Shown here: piece after piece, positions 18,973-28,176 of the stretch | Layout: every line of letters begins with the position of its first letter | Position numbering within the stretch: the stretch's first letter is position 1 | Notes under the pieces: generated by a model | What the model was told of the DNA's origin: nothing | Database searches by the model: none | The model's input: only the letters and a program-made list of their open reading frames with translations | Made by a program: the position numbers and the translations under genes | From: Aquimarina atlantica | GTDB taxonomy: Bacteria > Bacteroidota > Bacteroidia > Flavobacteriales > Flavobacteriaceae | DNA: 64,000 nt | NCBI RefSeq assembly: GCF_000626715.1 | Contig: NZ_AQRA01000001.1 | Span: 868,001 to 932,000, forward strand | Reading direction: 5' to 3'

Positions 18973-19695
18973 ATGGACACTATAAAAAATGAGTTTTTAA
19001 CCAAGGGATACACCAAAATAGATCAGCTTTTTGATAGTACAGAAGCCGAAAAATTATTAGAGATCTACAACAGTGTATTGAATGACAAGGAAAAAACAAC
19101 GCATTTAAGAAGTGATTTAGCAGGGATCGATACTACCAACAAGGCAATTGAACGGATTACTCAAATCATGAGACCAAGTTTGGTGGTGCCTAAAATACTA
19201 GGTCATATCGCATATAAAAAGGCATTACATTATGCGAAAAAATTATTGGGAGATGATATGGAATTAGATTTTGATATGCTTATTAATAAAGCACCTCATA
19301 CTAACACTCCTACCCCATGGCACCAAGATGCTGCGTATTGGATAAATTTACCTGATAAGAGAGCTGTAAGTTGCTGGATAGCTTTAGATAATGTATATGA
19401 GAGTAATGGTTGTATGTGGTTTCTACCGGTACCAGATCAACAAATATTAAAACATAACAATTTACCAAATGGAGGAGCTTTATATTGTAACGCCGATACA
19501 ACTCATGCGATACCTGTTCCTTTACAAGTCGGCGGATGCACTTTTCATGATGGTTTCACGCTACATTATAGTAAAGGAAACACTACCGATAGCCAACGAA
19601 GAGCTTTAATCCTAAATTTTAGGCCAAAAGAAATGATAAAATTAGAAAGAAACCAGGGAATAGATCATACTGGGGTAAGAAAGCAACGTTCATAA
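18973..19695 (+). CDS. Phytanoyl-CoA dioxygenase (PhyH) family Fe(II)/2-oxoglutarate oxygenase
   Basis: The 240-residue protein has the facial triad His117-x-Asp119 (PTPWHQDAAYW) and His198 (FTLHYSKGN), with an arginine at 209-210 for 2-oxoglutarate. SCWIALDNVYESNGCMWFLP is the typical PhyH middle. Members hydroxylate small molecules in catabolism or natural product biosynthesis. The substrate is not predictable here. It is divergently paired with an AraC regulator that has a cupin sensor, which suggests an inducible catabolic step. This last point is inference. Confidence 0.88.
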   Translation: MDTIKNEFLTKGYTKIDQLFDSTEAEKLLEIYNSVLNDKEKTTHLRSDLAGIDTTNKAIERITQIMRPSLVVPKILGHIAYKKALHYAKKLLGDDMELDFDMLINKAPHTNTPTPWHQDAAYWINLPDKRAVSCWIALDNVYESNGCMWFLPVPDQQILKHNNLPNGGALYCNADTTHAIPVPLQVGGCTFHDGFTLHYSKGNTTDSQRRALILNFRPKEMIKLERNQGIDHTGVRKQRS

Positions 19696-19712
19696 AAAGT
19701 TTTTTATCTCGG

Positions 19713-20333
19713 CTAGATAATGTCGATACTCCCCTTACCTTCTCTAAGTAATATTGGTTCTCCGCTAGTAAGGTCAATAATTGTAGATGGTATATTATCA
19801 CCATATCCACCATCGATTACCATATCCACAAGATTACCCCATTTTTCTAATATCAATTCTGGGTCTGTGGTATATTCTATTACTTCATCTTCGTCGTATA
19901 TCGAAGTAGATACAATAGGGTTTCCTAATTCTTCTACGATAGTTGTGCAAATCGTATTATCAGGAACACGAATACCAACTGTTTTTCTTTTTTTAAAAAC
20001 CGTAGGCAAATTATTACTCCCCGGAAGAATATAAGTATATGGCCCCGGAAGTGTTCTTTTTAACAATTTAAATGTTCTATTATCAATTTGTCTTACATAA
20101 TCAGAAAGATTACTTAAATCTTTACATATGAACGAAAAGTTAGCTTTTGCCAATTTTACACCTTTGATCTGTGCAATTCGTTCCAAAGCTCTATTATTTG
20201 TAATATCACATCCTAACCCATATACTGTATCTGTAGGATAAATAACCAATCCTCCATTACGCAAACAATTAACTACTTGTTGTATTTCACGAGGATTTGG
20301 GTTTTCATTATATAATTTTATGAACTCTGCCAT
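19713..20333 (-). CDS. L-threonylcarbamoyladenylate synthase-type protein (Sua5/YciO/YrdC family, YciO-like)
   Basis: The 206-residue protein has the YrdC domain: GGLVIYPTDTVYGLGCDITN, the FSFICKDLSNLSDYVRQ segment that characterises the YciO branch, LPGPYTYILPGS, and KRKTVGIRVPDN. YrdC/Sua5 proteins make threonylcarbamoyl-AMP for the tRNA t6A37 modification. YciO members of the same length (206 in E. coli) have weak or unclear activity in vivo. Bacteroidota often also encode a longer Sua5, so this may be the accessory paralogue. It is convergent with the PhyH gene. Confidence 0.85.
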   Translation of the reverse strand: MAEFIKLYNENPNPREIQQVVNCLRNGGLVIYPTDTVYGLGCDITNNRALERIAQIKGVKLAKANFSFICKDLSNLSDYVRQIDNRTFKLLKRTLPGPYTYILPGSNNLPTVFKKRKTVGIRVPDNTICTTIVEELGNPIVSTSIYDEDEVIEYTTDPELILEKWGNLVDMVIDGGYGDNIPSTIIDLTSGEPILLREGKGSIDII

Positions 20334-20408
20334 ATAAAATGATTGTAAATAAAGATACTATAAAATACAGTATAAAAAGCTAACCCTTAACCTAAGCAAT
20401 TAGCAGTA

Positions 20409-22739
20409 TTATAACACCTTCAACTTTGCAAAACGAAGCAATAACTTTTTTATCCCTCCCTTTTCAAAGTGAATTTCGGCTTTCTTATCTTGTCCAACTC
20501 CTTCAACTTTAATAATTTTTCCTTTACCAAATCGCATATGTTCAACTGCTGTTCCTGGTATAAGATCCTGATCAAAGAGATTCGTATTAGATGATACATC
20601 AGTCGTGCCGCTAGATGTAGGTCTAAGTTTTCTTAGTTTACGTAATTGTTCTTCTGTTGGCTTATGTGCTAATGGTGGTGATCCAGAAACCGGTTTTTTA
20701 AGTCGTAATTTACTCTTATCGACTTCTCCAAAAATATCAGAATCAATTAATGGTTTATATCGATAACTTTCTATTGGTGTAATATATTCTAAAAATTTCT
20801 CATCTATTTCTTCAATAAACCGGCTAGGTTCGGCATCTACCAGTTTACCCCATCGATAACGAGATTGTGTATAGGTAAGGTACGCTTGTTTTTCTGCTCG
20901 TGTTAATGCTACATAAAACAGGCGTCGTTCTTCCTCGAGTTCACTTCGGGTATTCATACTCATTCCTGACGGAAAAAGATCTTCTTCCATTCCTACGATA
21001 TACACATATGGAAATTCTAGACCTTTTGCCAGGTGAATGGTCATTAACGCAACTCTATCATCATCTCCCGTATCCTGATCCAGATCTGTAGCCAAAGCAA
21101 CATCTTCCAAAAATTCTGCTAATGATCCTCTTACATCTGCTACTTCCTTCTGTCCTTCTACAAAATCACGTATACCATTAAGCAATTCTTCTATATTTTC
21201 GATCCTTGCAATACCTTCTGGAGTACCATCTTTTTTAAGTTCTTGCAGCAATCCTGTTTTTTTAGCCACCATTTCGGCTAACACGAATGCATCGGAAGTC
21301 TCATTAGTGATTTGAAAACTTTTAATCATGTTAATAAAGTTTTCTAATCGCGTTTTGGTGCCACTATTAATCTTTAGATTAATACGATCCAGATTTTCGA
21401 TAACTTCAAAAATAGAACGATCGTAGTGATTTGCTGCAACTATTAATTTATCTACGGTTGTTGCACCAATTCCTCTGGCCGGATAATTAATTACTCGCTT
21501 TAAAGCCTCCTCATCCTTAGGATTAATCACTAATCGCAAATATGCCAATACATCTTTAATTTCCTTTCTCTGATAAAAAGAAAGCCCCCCGTAGATTCTA
21601 TATTTTATATCTCGTTTGCGTAACGCATCTTCAATAGCTCTGGATTGCGCATTGGTTCTGTATAATACTGCAAATTGCCCGTTACCTAATTGATGTTGCA
21701 TTTGGTTTTCAAAAATCGAACTCGCAACGTATCGACCTTCATCTCCATCAGTTAATAATCGATTTACAATTATCTTAGGCCCGTCGTCATTAGCAGTCCA
21801 AACTACTTTATCCAGTTTGGTTTTGTTTTTATCTATAATAGAGTTTGCTGCTTCTACAATATTTTTAGTAGATCTATAATTTTGTTCTAATCGATATTGC
21901 TGTACATTATCATAATCTCTTTGGAAATTAAGAATATTATTAATGTTCGCTCCGCGGAAAGCATAAATACTCTGCGCATCATCTCCTACCACGCAAATAT
22001 TCTGAAACTTATCTGATAATGCTCTTACGATAAGATATTGAGAATGATTTGTATCCTGATACTCGTCTACCAGGATATATCTAAATCTATTTTGGTATTT
22101 AGCAAGTACATCCGGAAAGCGGTTTAATAATTCATTCGTTTTTAATAAAAGATCATCAAAATCCATCGCGCCAGCCTTAAAACAACGATCTACATAATGT
22201 TGATAAATCTCCCCCATTCTAGGGCGTTTTGCCATAGCATCGGCTTCTACCAGTTCTGCATTCTGAAAATATGCTTTTACAGTAATTAAACTGTTTTTAT
22301 ATGAAGAAATACGGGAGTATACCTGCTTATATTTGTAGATATCCTTATCGAGTCCCATTTCTTTGATTATAGAAGCTATTAATCGTTGAGAATCCTGAGT
22401 ATCATAAATTGTAAAATTAGACGGGTAGCCTAATTTATCAGCTTCGAACCTTAATATTTTTGCAAATATTGAGTGAAACGTACCCATCCAAAGGTTTTTA
22501 GCCTCGCTTGAACCAACAATATCTGCGATTCGCTTTTTCATTTCGCGGGCTGCTTTGTTGGTAAATGTTAAGGATAGTATATTAAAAGAATCTACACCCT
22601 TATGCATTAAATAAGCAATACGATATGTAAGTACTCTTGTTTTACCCGAGCCAGCACCCGCAATAACAATCATCGGCCCATCTACCTGAAGTACAGGCGC
22701 TCGTTGTGCATCATTTAATTCTGCTAAATATTCTTCCAA
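20409..22739 (-). CDS. ATP-dependent DNA helicase, UvrD/PcrA type
   Basis: This superfamily 1A 3'-5' helicase acts in repair and removal of proteins from DNA. The Walker A is AGAGSGKTR (about residues 26-34), with TFTNKAAREMK, the DEAD-like VDEYQDTN, GDDAQSIYAFRGA, QNYRSTKNI, and the motif VI region VALTRAEKQAYLTYTQ. The C-terminus VEHMRFGKGKIIKVEG is the PcrA-type tail. I take the TTG at 22739 as start, giving 776 residues and the family opening EEYLAELNDAQRAPVLQ. The frame is open 41 codons further to an ATG at 22862, but that extension looks non-coding. Confidence 0.93.
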   Translation of the reverse strand: MEEYLAELNDAQRAPVLQVDGPMIVIAGAGSGKTRVLTYRIAYLMHKGVDSFNILSLTFTNKAAREMKKRIADIVGSSEAKNLWMGTFHSIFAKILRFEADKLGYPSNFTIYDTQDSQRLIASIIKEMGLDKDIYKYKQVYSRISSYKNSLITVKAYFQNAELVEADAMAKRPRMGEIYQHYVDRCFKAGAMDFDDLLLKTNELLNRFPDVLAKYQNRFRYILVDEYQDTNHSQYLIVRALSDKFQNICVVGDDAQSIYAFRGANINNILNFQRDYDNVQQYRLEQNYRSTKNIVEAANSIIDKNKTKLDKVVWTANDDGPKIIVNRLLTDGDEGRYVASSIFENQMQHQLGNGQFAVLYRTNAQSRAIEDALRKRDIKYRIYGGLSFYQRKEIKDVLAYLRLVINPKDEEALKRVINYPARGIGATTVDKLIVAANHYDRSIFEVIENLDRINLKINSGTKTRLENFINMIKSFQITNETSDAFVLAEMVAKKTGLLQELKKDGTPEGIARIENIEELLNGIRDFVEGQKEVADVRGSLAEFLEDVALATDLDQDTGDDDRVALMTIHLAKGLEFPYVYIVGMEEDLFPSGMSMNTRSELEEERRLFYVALTRAEKQAYLTYTQSRYRWGKLVDAEPSRFIEEIDEKFLEYITPIESYRYKPLIDSDIFGEVDKSKLRLKKPVSGSPPLAHKPTEEQLRKLRKLRPTSSGTTDVSSNTNLFDQDLIPGTAVEHMRFGKGKIIKVEGVGQDKKAEIHFEKGGIKKLLLRFAKLKVL

Positions 22740-23168
22740 AGTAACATTATATTTAAAGGCGAAATTTAAGGAAAGAACTACGGTTATGGAAACGTACTTT
22801 GCATTTTTTGTAAACAAATCACAGTCAATAACTTTTAGCGAACACCAATATCTTTTCAACATTGATCAATTATTACCTATATCACTAAAAATCAATTGGT
22901 AAATAAGAAATAAATTTCATCAAACACCTTATAATTAACAGCAGTATATAATGCAATAGCTATTATCTATTAGAAATAAAACATAAACAAAATTAGCATC
23001 TATCAAATAAAAATTATCAACAGTGATAATTCTTACAAGTTAATATCTTTTTAATAAAAAATATAGATTAAATGCATTTTTTTAGGATAAAATGTACTAT
23101 ATTTAGCAGAAAAGAAAAGTAAACACTAGTTTTTTATTAAAATAAAAATTCAACCAAACTCAGCACTT
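22740..23168. other. AT-rich intergenic region between helicase and hypothetical gene
   Basis: About 430 bp lie between the divergent helicase (chosen TTG start) and the gene at 23169. The part nearest the helicase is open in its frame, but I judge it untranslated. The rest is very AT-rich, with no hairpin, repeat or open frame of note. It must hold both promoters; TATATTTA near 23098 is close to, but not a full match for, the -7 consensus. Confidence 0.5.
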
Positions 23169-23456
23169 ATGGCCCCAAACATGAATGTACAAATGGTACA
23201 AAAAGAGCAGATTAAATTTTTAAAATTCCCCAAAGAAGATGTTTTAAATAAAAGAAAAGATCAAATTGATCGATTCTTAGAATTACAAAGAGCCCTCTCT
23301 TTAGGAAATCTAGAGCATCATAAAGTAAGAATTGTCTTTGTAGATGATAAAGGTTTAAAAAGAGTAGAAACTACTATATGGGGAATAACCGATAAAGAAG
23401 TTATTCTAAAACAGTCTACAATCATTCCGTTAGAAAGAATCATAAGCATTTCATAA
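23169..23456 (+). CDS. Conserved hypothetical protein (95 aa)
   Basis: I do not recognise a named family. The protein is 95 residues, soluble and charged. Residues 20-55 are predicted helix (KEDVLNKRKDQIDRFLELQRALSLGNLEHH region). Residues 56-95 look like a small beta unit (VRIVFVDDKGLKRVETTIWGITDKEVILK) with an RIISIS ending. The two halves suggest a helix plus an Sm-like or PilZ-like beta fold, but this is only an impression. Similar short proteins recur in Flavobacteria as I recall. It is monocistronic with long AT-rich flanks. Confidence 0.7.
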   Translation: MAPNMNVQMVQKEQIKFLKFPKEDVLNKRKDQIDRFLELQRALSLGNLEHHKVRIVFVDDKGLKRVETTIWGITDKEVILKQSTIIPLERIISIS

Positions 23457-23722
23457 TTATGTATTATGTCTAGACGCTACTATTTCTAAATCTAGAATAT
23501 ATAGTTAATTTTTAGCATTCTAAATTTAGATTCCAAAAATGGTATATACGTATTTCGAACATAAAAATACGTATATGCTGTTTTTATTTTACTTACAATG
23601 TATGCTATAGTTTACAATATTTATATTTTTGATCTATATTACCCTCTATTATACTAAAACTAAGAATATTTAGTTGTAGTAGAAATTGCAGTCGAAATAA
23701 TTACTTAATAATCAAACTCAAC

Positions 23723-26098
23723 ATGAAAAGAAAATCAGTACAGTATTTTCTTCTTATTATCATGATAATAGGAGGATATAATACTTACGGTCAATCTGAT
23801 AAATCATACCTCATATCAGATAATCAACAAAATTTTATAAACGATCTGATTAACCCCAAAAAAAGTAAGCCTTCAGTAATTAAAATTGCTAATAACCAGT
23901 CTTTTTCTTTTAAACTTAATGTACAAAATCAAACTGATCAGGATCTTACCTTAATAGGTACGGTTAATAATCATTCATTATCTTCATTTTCTTTTACCAA
24001 AACCAATGCTTCGTTAAAAGGAAATATCATACTTCATGATTCAAAAAAAGCATATACTTTATATTCTGAATCTAATGGTCAGGTATTTGTAAAAGAAACC
24101 GATATTAACACAATTCTTTGTGTAGATTTTGAAAAAGCAAATACAAAAGACATAGATACCGGAACCACATTTTCAAAAGCGGCACCTCAATTAGAAAGCC
24201 TTCCGGGAGCACCTGGTATTATTTATCTCGATTTTGATGGAGAATTAGTTTCTAATACAAGTTGGCTAGGGGGCGCTACAATCGATGCGCAATCTCCTAA
24301 TTTCTCTGACGAAAAAATAATCAAAGTTTGGAAAATCATGGCCGAAGATTTTCGCCCATTTAATCTAAATGTTACTACCAGAAGAGACCTTTTTGATGCA
24401 GCTCCTAGAAATCGTAGAATGATGTGTATTTTTACGACCACAAAAGATGCTGCTCCAGATTCTGGAGGAGTTGCTTACCTAAACTCATTTTCGTCAAATA
24501 GCAATAACCCATGCTGGGTTTATAATTTAGGAACAAGATCTGCCGGTGAGACAGGATCTCATGAAGTTGGCCACACTTTGGGATTATCACATGACGGTAA
24601 ACCGGGCACAGAATACTACTCAGGACATGGAGAATGGAGCCCAATTATGGGATGGAGCGCTAATAAAACATTAGGGCATTGGAGTAGCGGAGAATACCCT
24701 GATGCTACAAATACCCAGGATGATATCGCAATTATATCTGGTAATAGAAACGGTGTTGGTTTTCAAAATGATGACCATGGTAATACCTTCAATGAAGCTA
24801 CTGCAATTAAAGTAGCTCCATCCGGAGTAGTAAGTCCTGATCAAAATTTTGGATTAATTAGTACTAGAGACGATAAAGATGTTTTCTCTTTTGCCGTAGA
24901 AACCGGAAATGTATCTCTGTCTTTTAACCCCGATCCCGATTATCCCAATCTAAACATCCAGGTAAGAATTCTTAATGAGCTTGGCCAGGAAGTAGCACTC
25001 TCTGATCCAAACGGGCTTACAGCATCAATCAATCAAAACCTTACAGAAGGAATTTATTATATTGAGATTGACGGTGTGGGTGAAGGAACATTAGCCAATG
25101 GGTATTCTGATTATTCGTCTTTGGGTAATTATTCTATCTCGGGTAATTATATACCGGGAGACAACAAACAACCACCATTATCAGATTTCGAAGCAACGAC
25201 AAACTGTTCTGTAGTAGAATTTCAAAGCACTTCTACCAATAGAATAAGTTCTTATTTATGGAATTTTGGAGATGGTCAAACATCTACAGAACAAAACCCA
25301 ACACATACGTATGCAATTAATGGAACCTATACTGTATCACTTACTACAACCAATGATTCTGGAAATAACACCAAAGAAAAATCTGGTTTCATCACTATAA
25401 ATCTCCCTAATCTTCCGGTTGTAACAAATCAAAATGTTTGTGCCGGAGAATCTGTGACTATAACTGTATCAGGAAATAGCGAATATAAGTGGTATACTAC
25501 TGCAACCGGTGGTAGCAGTATAGCATCTGGATCATCTTATGAGACTCCTGAACTCGATGCTACTCAAACCTATTATATTGAAGGAGCTATTGATAACTGT
25601 ACTACAACAACAAGAGCAGAAGTAAAAGCAATTGTATCAGAAAATCCCAAAGAACCAGAAATAGCTGTAAACCAAAACCATATGCTATTTGTGCCATCTC
25701 AATTTTCTTCTTACCAATGGTACTATAAAAATGAACCTATTAATGATGCTAATCAAGCAGAATATCTACCCACAGAAGTAGGAGAACATACTATAAAAGT
25801 CTTTAATGAAGCTGGTTGTAGTATAACTTCTAAAGCATTTGAAGTTGATCAATCTCTCCTTAATTTGGGTCAGGAGAATAAAACGTTTACCTACTATCCT
25901 AACCCGGTTAATGATGATGAAATATTACATATAGATGGCATAACAATAAATGATCATTCTGTAAGAATTGTTAACATACAAGGGCAGGTATTAATTGATA
26001 CTGCTCCCACTGCCGAAATGGATATATCAGAACTTGCGCATGGGTTATATATCATTTTAATTAACAACAAACCTCTTGGTAAATTTGTAAGACAGTAA
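23723..26098 (+). CDS. Secreted metzincin-like zinc metalloprotease with PKD domain and type IX secretion sorting domain
   Basis: The 791-residue protein has a signal peptide (1-23, ending NTYGQ). The zinc site SHEVGHTLGLSHDG has His280, Glu281, His284 and His290, with a Met-turn at WSPIMGWS (Met309), as in metzincins. A pre-peptidase C-terminal-like beta domain follows at about 355-480. A PKD domain (SYLWNFGDGQTSTEQNPTHTY) lies at about 490-560 and an Ig-like segment at 570-640. The C-terminal YYPNPVNDDEILHIDG to LAHGLYIILIN is a type A T9SS sorting domain. It is therefore probably exported to the cell surface or medium to degrade protein. Confidence 0.92.
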   Translation: MKRKSVQYFLLIIMIIGGYNTYGQSDKSYLISDNQQNFINDLINPKKSKPSVIKIANNQSFSFKLNVQNQTDQDLTLIGTVNNHSLSSFSFTKTNASLKGNIILHDSKKAYTLYSESNGQVFVKETDINTILCVDFEKANTKDIDTGTTFSKAAPQLESLPGAPGIIYLDFDGELVSNTSWLGGATIDAQSPNFSDEKIIKVWKIMAEDFRPFNLNVTTRRDLFDAAPRNRRMMCIFTTTKDAAPDSGGVAYLNSFSSNSNNPCWVYNLGTRSAGETGSHEVGHTLGLSHDGKPGTEYYSGHGEWSPIMGWSANKTLGHWSSGEYPDATNTQDDIAIISGNRNGVGFQNDDHGNTFNEATAIKVAPSGVVSPDQNFGLISTRDDKDVFSFAVETGNVSLSFNPDPDYPNLNIQVRILNELGQEVALSDPNGLTASINQNLTEGIYYIEIDGVGEGTLANGYSDYSSLGNYSISGNYIPGDNKQPPLSDFEATTNCSVVEFQSTSTNRISSYLWNFGDGQTSTEQNPTHTYAINGTYTVSLTTTNDSGNNTKEKSGFITINLPNLPVVTNQNVCAGESVTITVSGNSEYKWYTTATGGSSIASGSSYETPELDATQTYYIEGAIDNCTTTTRAEVKAIVSENPKEPEIAVNQNHMLFVPSQFSSYQWYYKNEPINDANQAEYLPTEVGEHTIKVFNEAGCSITSKAFEVDQSLLNLGQENKTFTYYPNPVNDDEILHIDGITINDHSVRIVNIQGQVLIDTAPTAEMDISELAHGLYIILINNKPLGKFVRQ

Positions 26099-26119
26099 AA
26101 CCTATACATAAGAATTATT

Positions 26120-26158
26120 AAAGCATATCTTCCATAGTTTAGGGGATATGCTTTTTTT
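26120..26158 (+). terminator. Intrinsic terminator after metalloprotease
   Basis: A perfect 10-bp stem AAAGCATATC with GATATGCTTT spans a 15-nt loop and leads into a run of seven T. It lies 22 bp past the stop codon. Confidence 0.82.
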
Positions 26159-26233
26159 ATATAAAAAATCAAAATAATATTTTAACTTTCCATTAATAGA
26201 TTTTTGAATATCTTTAGATGCAAAAATTATAGC

Positions 26234-26773
26234 TTGAGAAACAGAATAGTATCCTATATTTTTATTTTACTTCCTTTTTTTATTTTTTCTCAACAAAAAT
26301 CTAAAGAAGGTAAAATAATAACTGAATATGGTAAAACCTATACAGTTAGTGACCCGGATTTTAAAACCAAAACGCAGCATGATTTAAAAGCTGTATTTGA
26401 TGTTGGAAGAACATTTAAAGACAGTTCAAAAGTAAACCCTCTTTTTAATACTGCTGCAAGATATCTTAATATGCATGCCGATGCTGGTGTACCACTCGAA
26501 AAGTTAAAGGTTGCACTAGTAATTCATGGTTCGGCAGCGAATGATATTGTAAATAATGCAAAGTATAAAGCCAAATATCATATTGATAACCCCAATGCTC
26601 CACTTATTTCTGCTTTAGCAAAAAAAGGAGTGCAATTAATTTTGTGTGGGCAGACTGCCGCGTATCGGGATATTTCTAAAGAAGATACACTTCCCGAAAT
26701 ACAAATTGCATTATCGGCAATGACAGCATTGGTACAACTACAAAACGAAAACTACAGACTTATTAATTTTTAA
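26234..26773 (+). CDS. DsrE family protein, exported
   Basis: From the TTG at 26234 the protein has 179 residues and a good signal peptide (RNRIVSYIFILLPFFIFSQ). The TTG at 26204 adds ten residues in front. The only nearby ATG, at 26218, is out of frame and stops at once. The mature part is a DsrE/DsrF-like domain: KVALVIHGSAANDI, PLISALAKKGVQLILCGQTAAYRD with a conserved Cys, then PEIQIALSAMTALVQLQN. Periplasmic DsrE-like proteins of this kind are common in Bacteroidota and their function is not established. It precedes the M20 hydrolase by 100 bp. Confidence 0.82.
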   Translation: MRNRIVSYIFILLPFFIFSQQKSKEGKIITEYGKTYTVSDPDFKTKTQHDLKAVFDVGRTFKDSSKVNPLFNTAARYLNMHADAGVPLEKLKVALVIHGSAANDIVNNAKYKAKYHIDNPNAPLISALAKKGVQLILCGQTAAYRDISKEDTLPEIQIALSAMTALVQLQNENYRLINF

Positions 26774-26873
26774 ACTTAATGAAACTAATATGATCATAAC
26801 CCTCATATCACAACATGATTATTTTAATCGTCTTAGGTTATCTATGGCCCTCTTTAAATACTAAAACAAGCGT

Positions 26874-28166
26874 ATGAAAACACAACCATCATCTCTTTTA
26901 TTCATTTTTTTAATGGTCTTCTGTTCCATACAGGGACAACAAATTGACCCAGACATTAATACTGCTGCAGAAAAAATAGAATCCAAAGTAATTGAATGGA
27001 GACGAGATTTCCATCAAAACCCAGAACTTTCTAATCGAGAATTTGAAACCGCAAAGAAAATTGCGAAACACTTAAAAGATCTTGGTTTAGAAGTAACCGA
27101 AAATGTTGCTAAAACAGGTGTGGTAGCTATTCTTAAAGGAGAAAAAGAAGGCAAAACTGTAGCACTAAGAGCAGATATTGATGCATTACCGGTAACCGAA
27201 CGAGTCGATGTACCTTTTAAATCTGTTGTAAAAACTACTTTTCTGGACACCGAAGTTGGTGTTAGCCATGCTTGTGGTCATGATACTCATACTTCTATAT
27301 TAATGGGGGTAGCAGAAGTCCTGACAAAACATAAAGATAAAATAAATGGTACGGTTAAATTTATATTTCAACCGGCAGAAGAAGGACCTCCACCAGGAGA
27401 AGAAGGTGGTGCCAAACTAATGATCAAAGAGGGAGTTTTAAAAAATCCAGATGTAGATGCAATCTTTGGTTTGCATATCAATTCGGGAACCGAAGTTGGA
27501 AAAATTCGCTATAAACCAGGAGGAACTATGGCGGCAGTAGAACGATTTGTTATCAATGTAAAAGGAAAACAAACGCATGGTTCGGCTCCCTGGACAGGAG
27601 TAGACCCTATCCTGATTTCGGCCAAAATTGTTGATGGTTTACAAACTATTATAAGTAGAGAATCTCCTCTGGTAAATGAAGCTGCAGTAATCACAGTTGG
27701 TAAAATTACTAGTGGTGTACGATTTAATATTATTCCCGAAAGTGCCGAAATGATTGGTACAGTACGAACTTTGGATCCAAAAATGAGAGCCCATATTATT
27801 CGTCGTATGAATGAAATGGTACCAGCAATTGCCAAGGCATATGGTGGTGAAGCTATTATCGAGTTTCAAAATAATACTTCTATAACATATAATGATCCCG
27901 ATCTTGTAAAAAAGATGTTACCAACTATTGAAGGTATTGCTGGCAAAGAAAATGTTATCTTATCAAAGGCTACTACAGGAGGAGAAGATTTTTCATATTT
28001 TCAGGAAGTAGTACCAGGGTTTTATTTCTTTTTAGGAGGAAAAACACCTGGAACCAATAAAGCAGCCTCTCATCATACACCAGATTTTTTTATAGATGAA
28101 AGCGGGTTATTATTAGGAGTTAAAGTAATGTCACAATTAACTATTGATTATCTTAATGCACAATAG
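26874..28166 (+). CDS. M20 family metal-dependent amidohydrolase, exported
   Basis: The 430-residue protein has a signal peptide (1-21, ending CSIQGQ). The M20D/amidohydrolase motifs are WRRDFHQNPELSNRE, ALRADIDALPV, SHACGHDTHTSILMG (metal ligands Cys, His and Asp region), FIFQPAEEGPPPGEEGG, and the final metal histidine segment SHHTPDFFID. Members cleave N-acyl or IAA-amino acid amides or act as aminoacylases. The signal peptide puts it in the periplasm. It is followed 10 bp later by the FMN protein, so the two form an operon, perhaps with the DsrE gene before them. Confidence 0.92.
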   Translation: MKTQPSSLLFIFLMVFCSIQGQQIDPDINTAAEKIESKVIEWRRDFHQNPELSNREFETAKKIAKHLKDLGLEVTENVAKTGVVAILKGEKEGKTVALRADIDALPVTERVDVPFKSVVKTTFLDTEVGVSHACGHDTHTSILMGVAEVLTKHKDKINGTVKFIFQPAEEGPPPGEEGGAKLMIKEGVLKNPDVDAIFGLHINSGTEVGKIRYKPGGTMAAVERFVINVKGKQTHGSAPWTGVDPILISAKIVDGLQTIISRESPLVNEAAVITVGKITSGVRFNIIPESAEMIGTVRTLDPKMRAHIIRRMNEMVPAIAKAYGGEAIIEFQNNTSITYNDPDLVKKMLPTIEGIAGKENVILSKATTGGEDFSYFQEVVPGFYFFLGGKTPGTNKAASHHTPDFFIDESGLLLGVKVMSQLTIDYLNAQ

Positions 28167-28176
28167 ATAGAATAAA

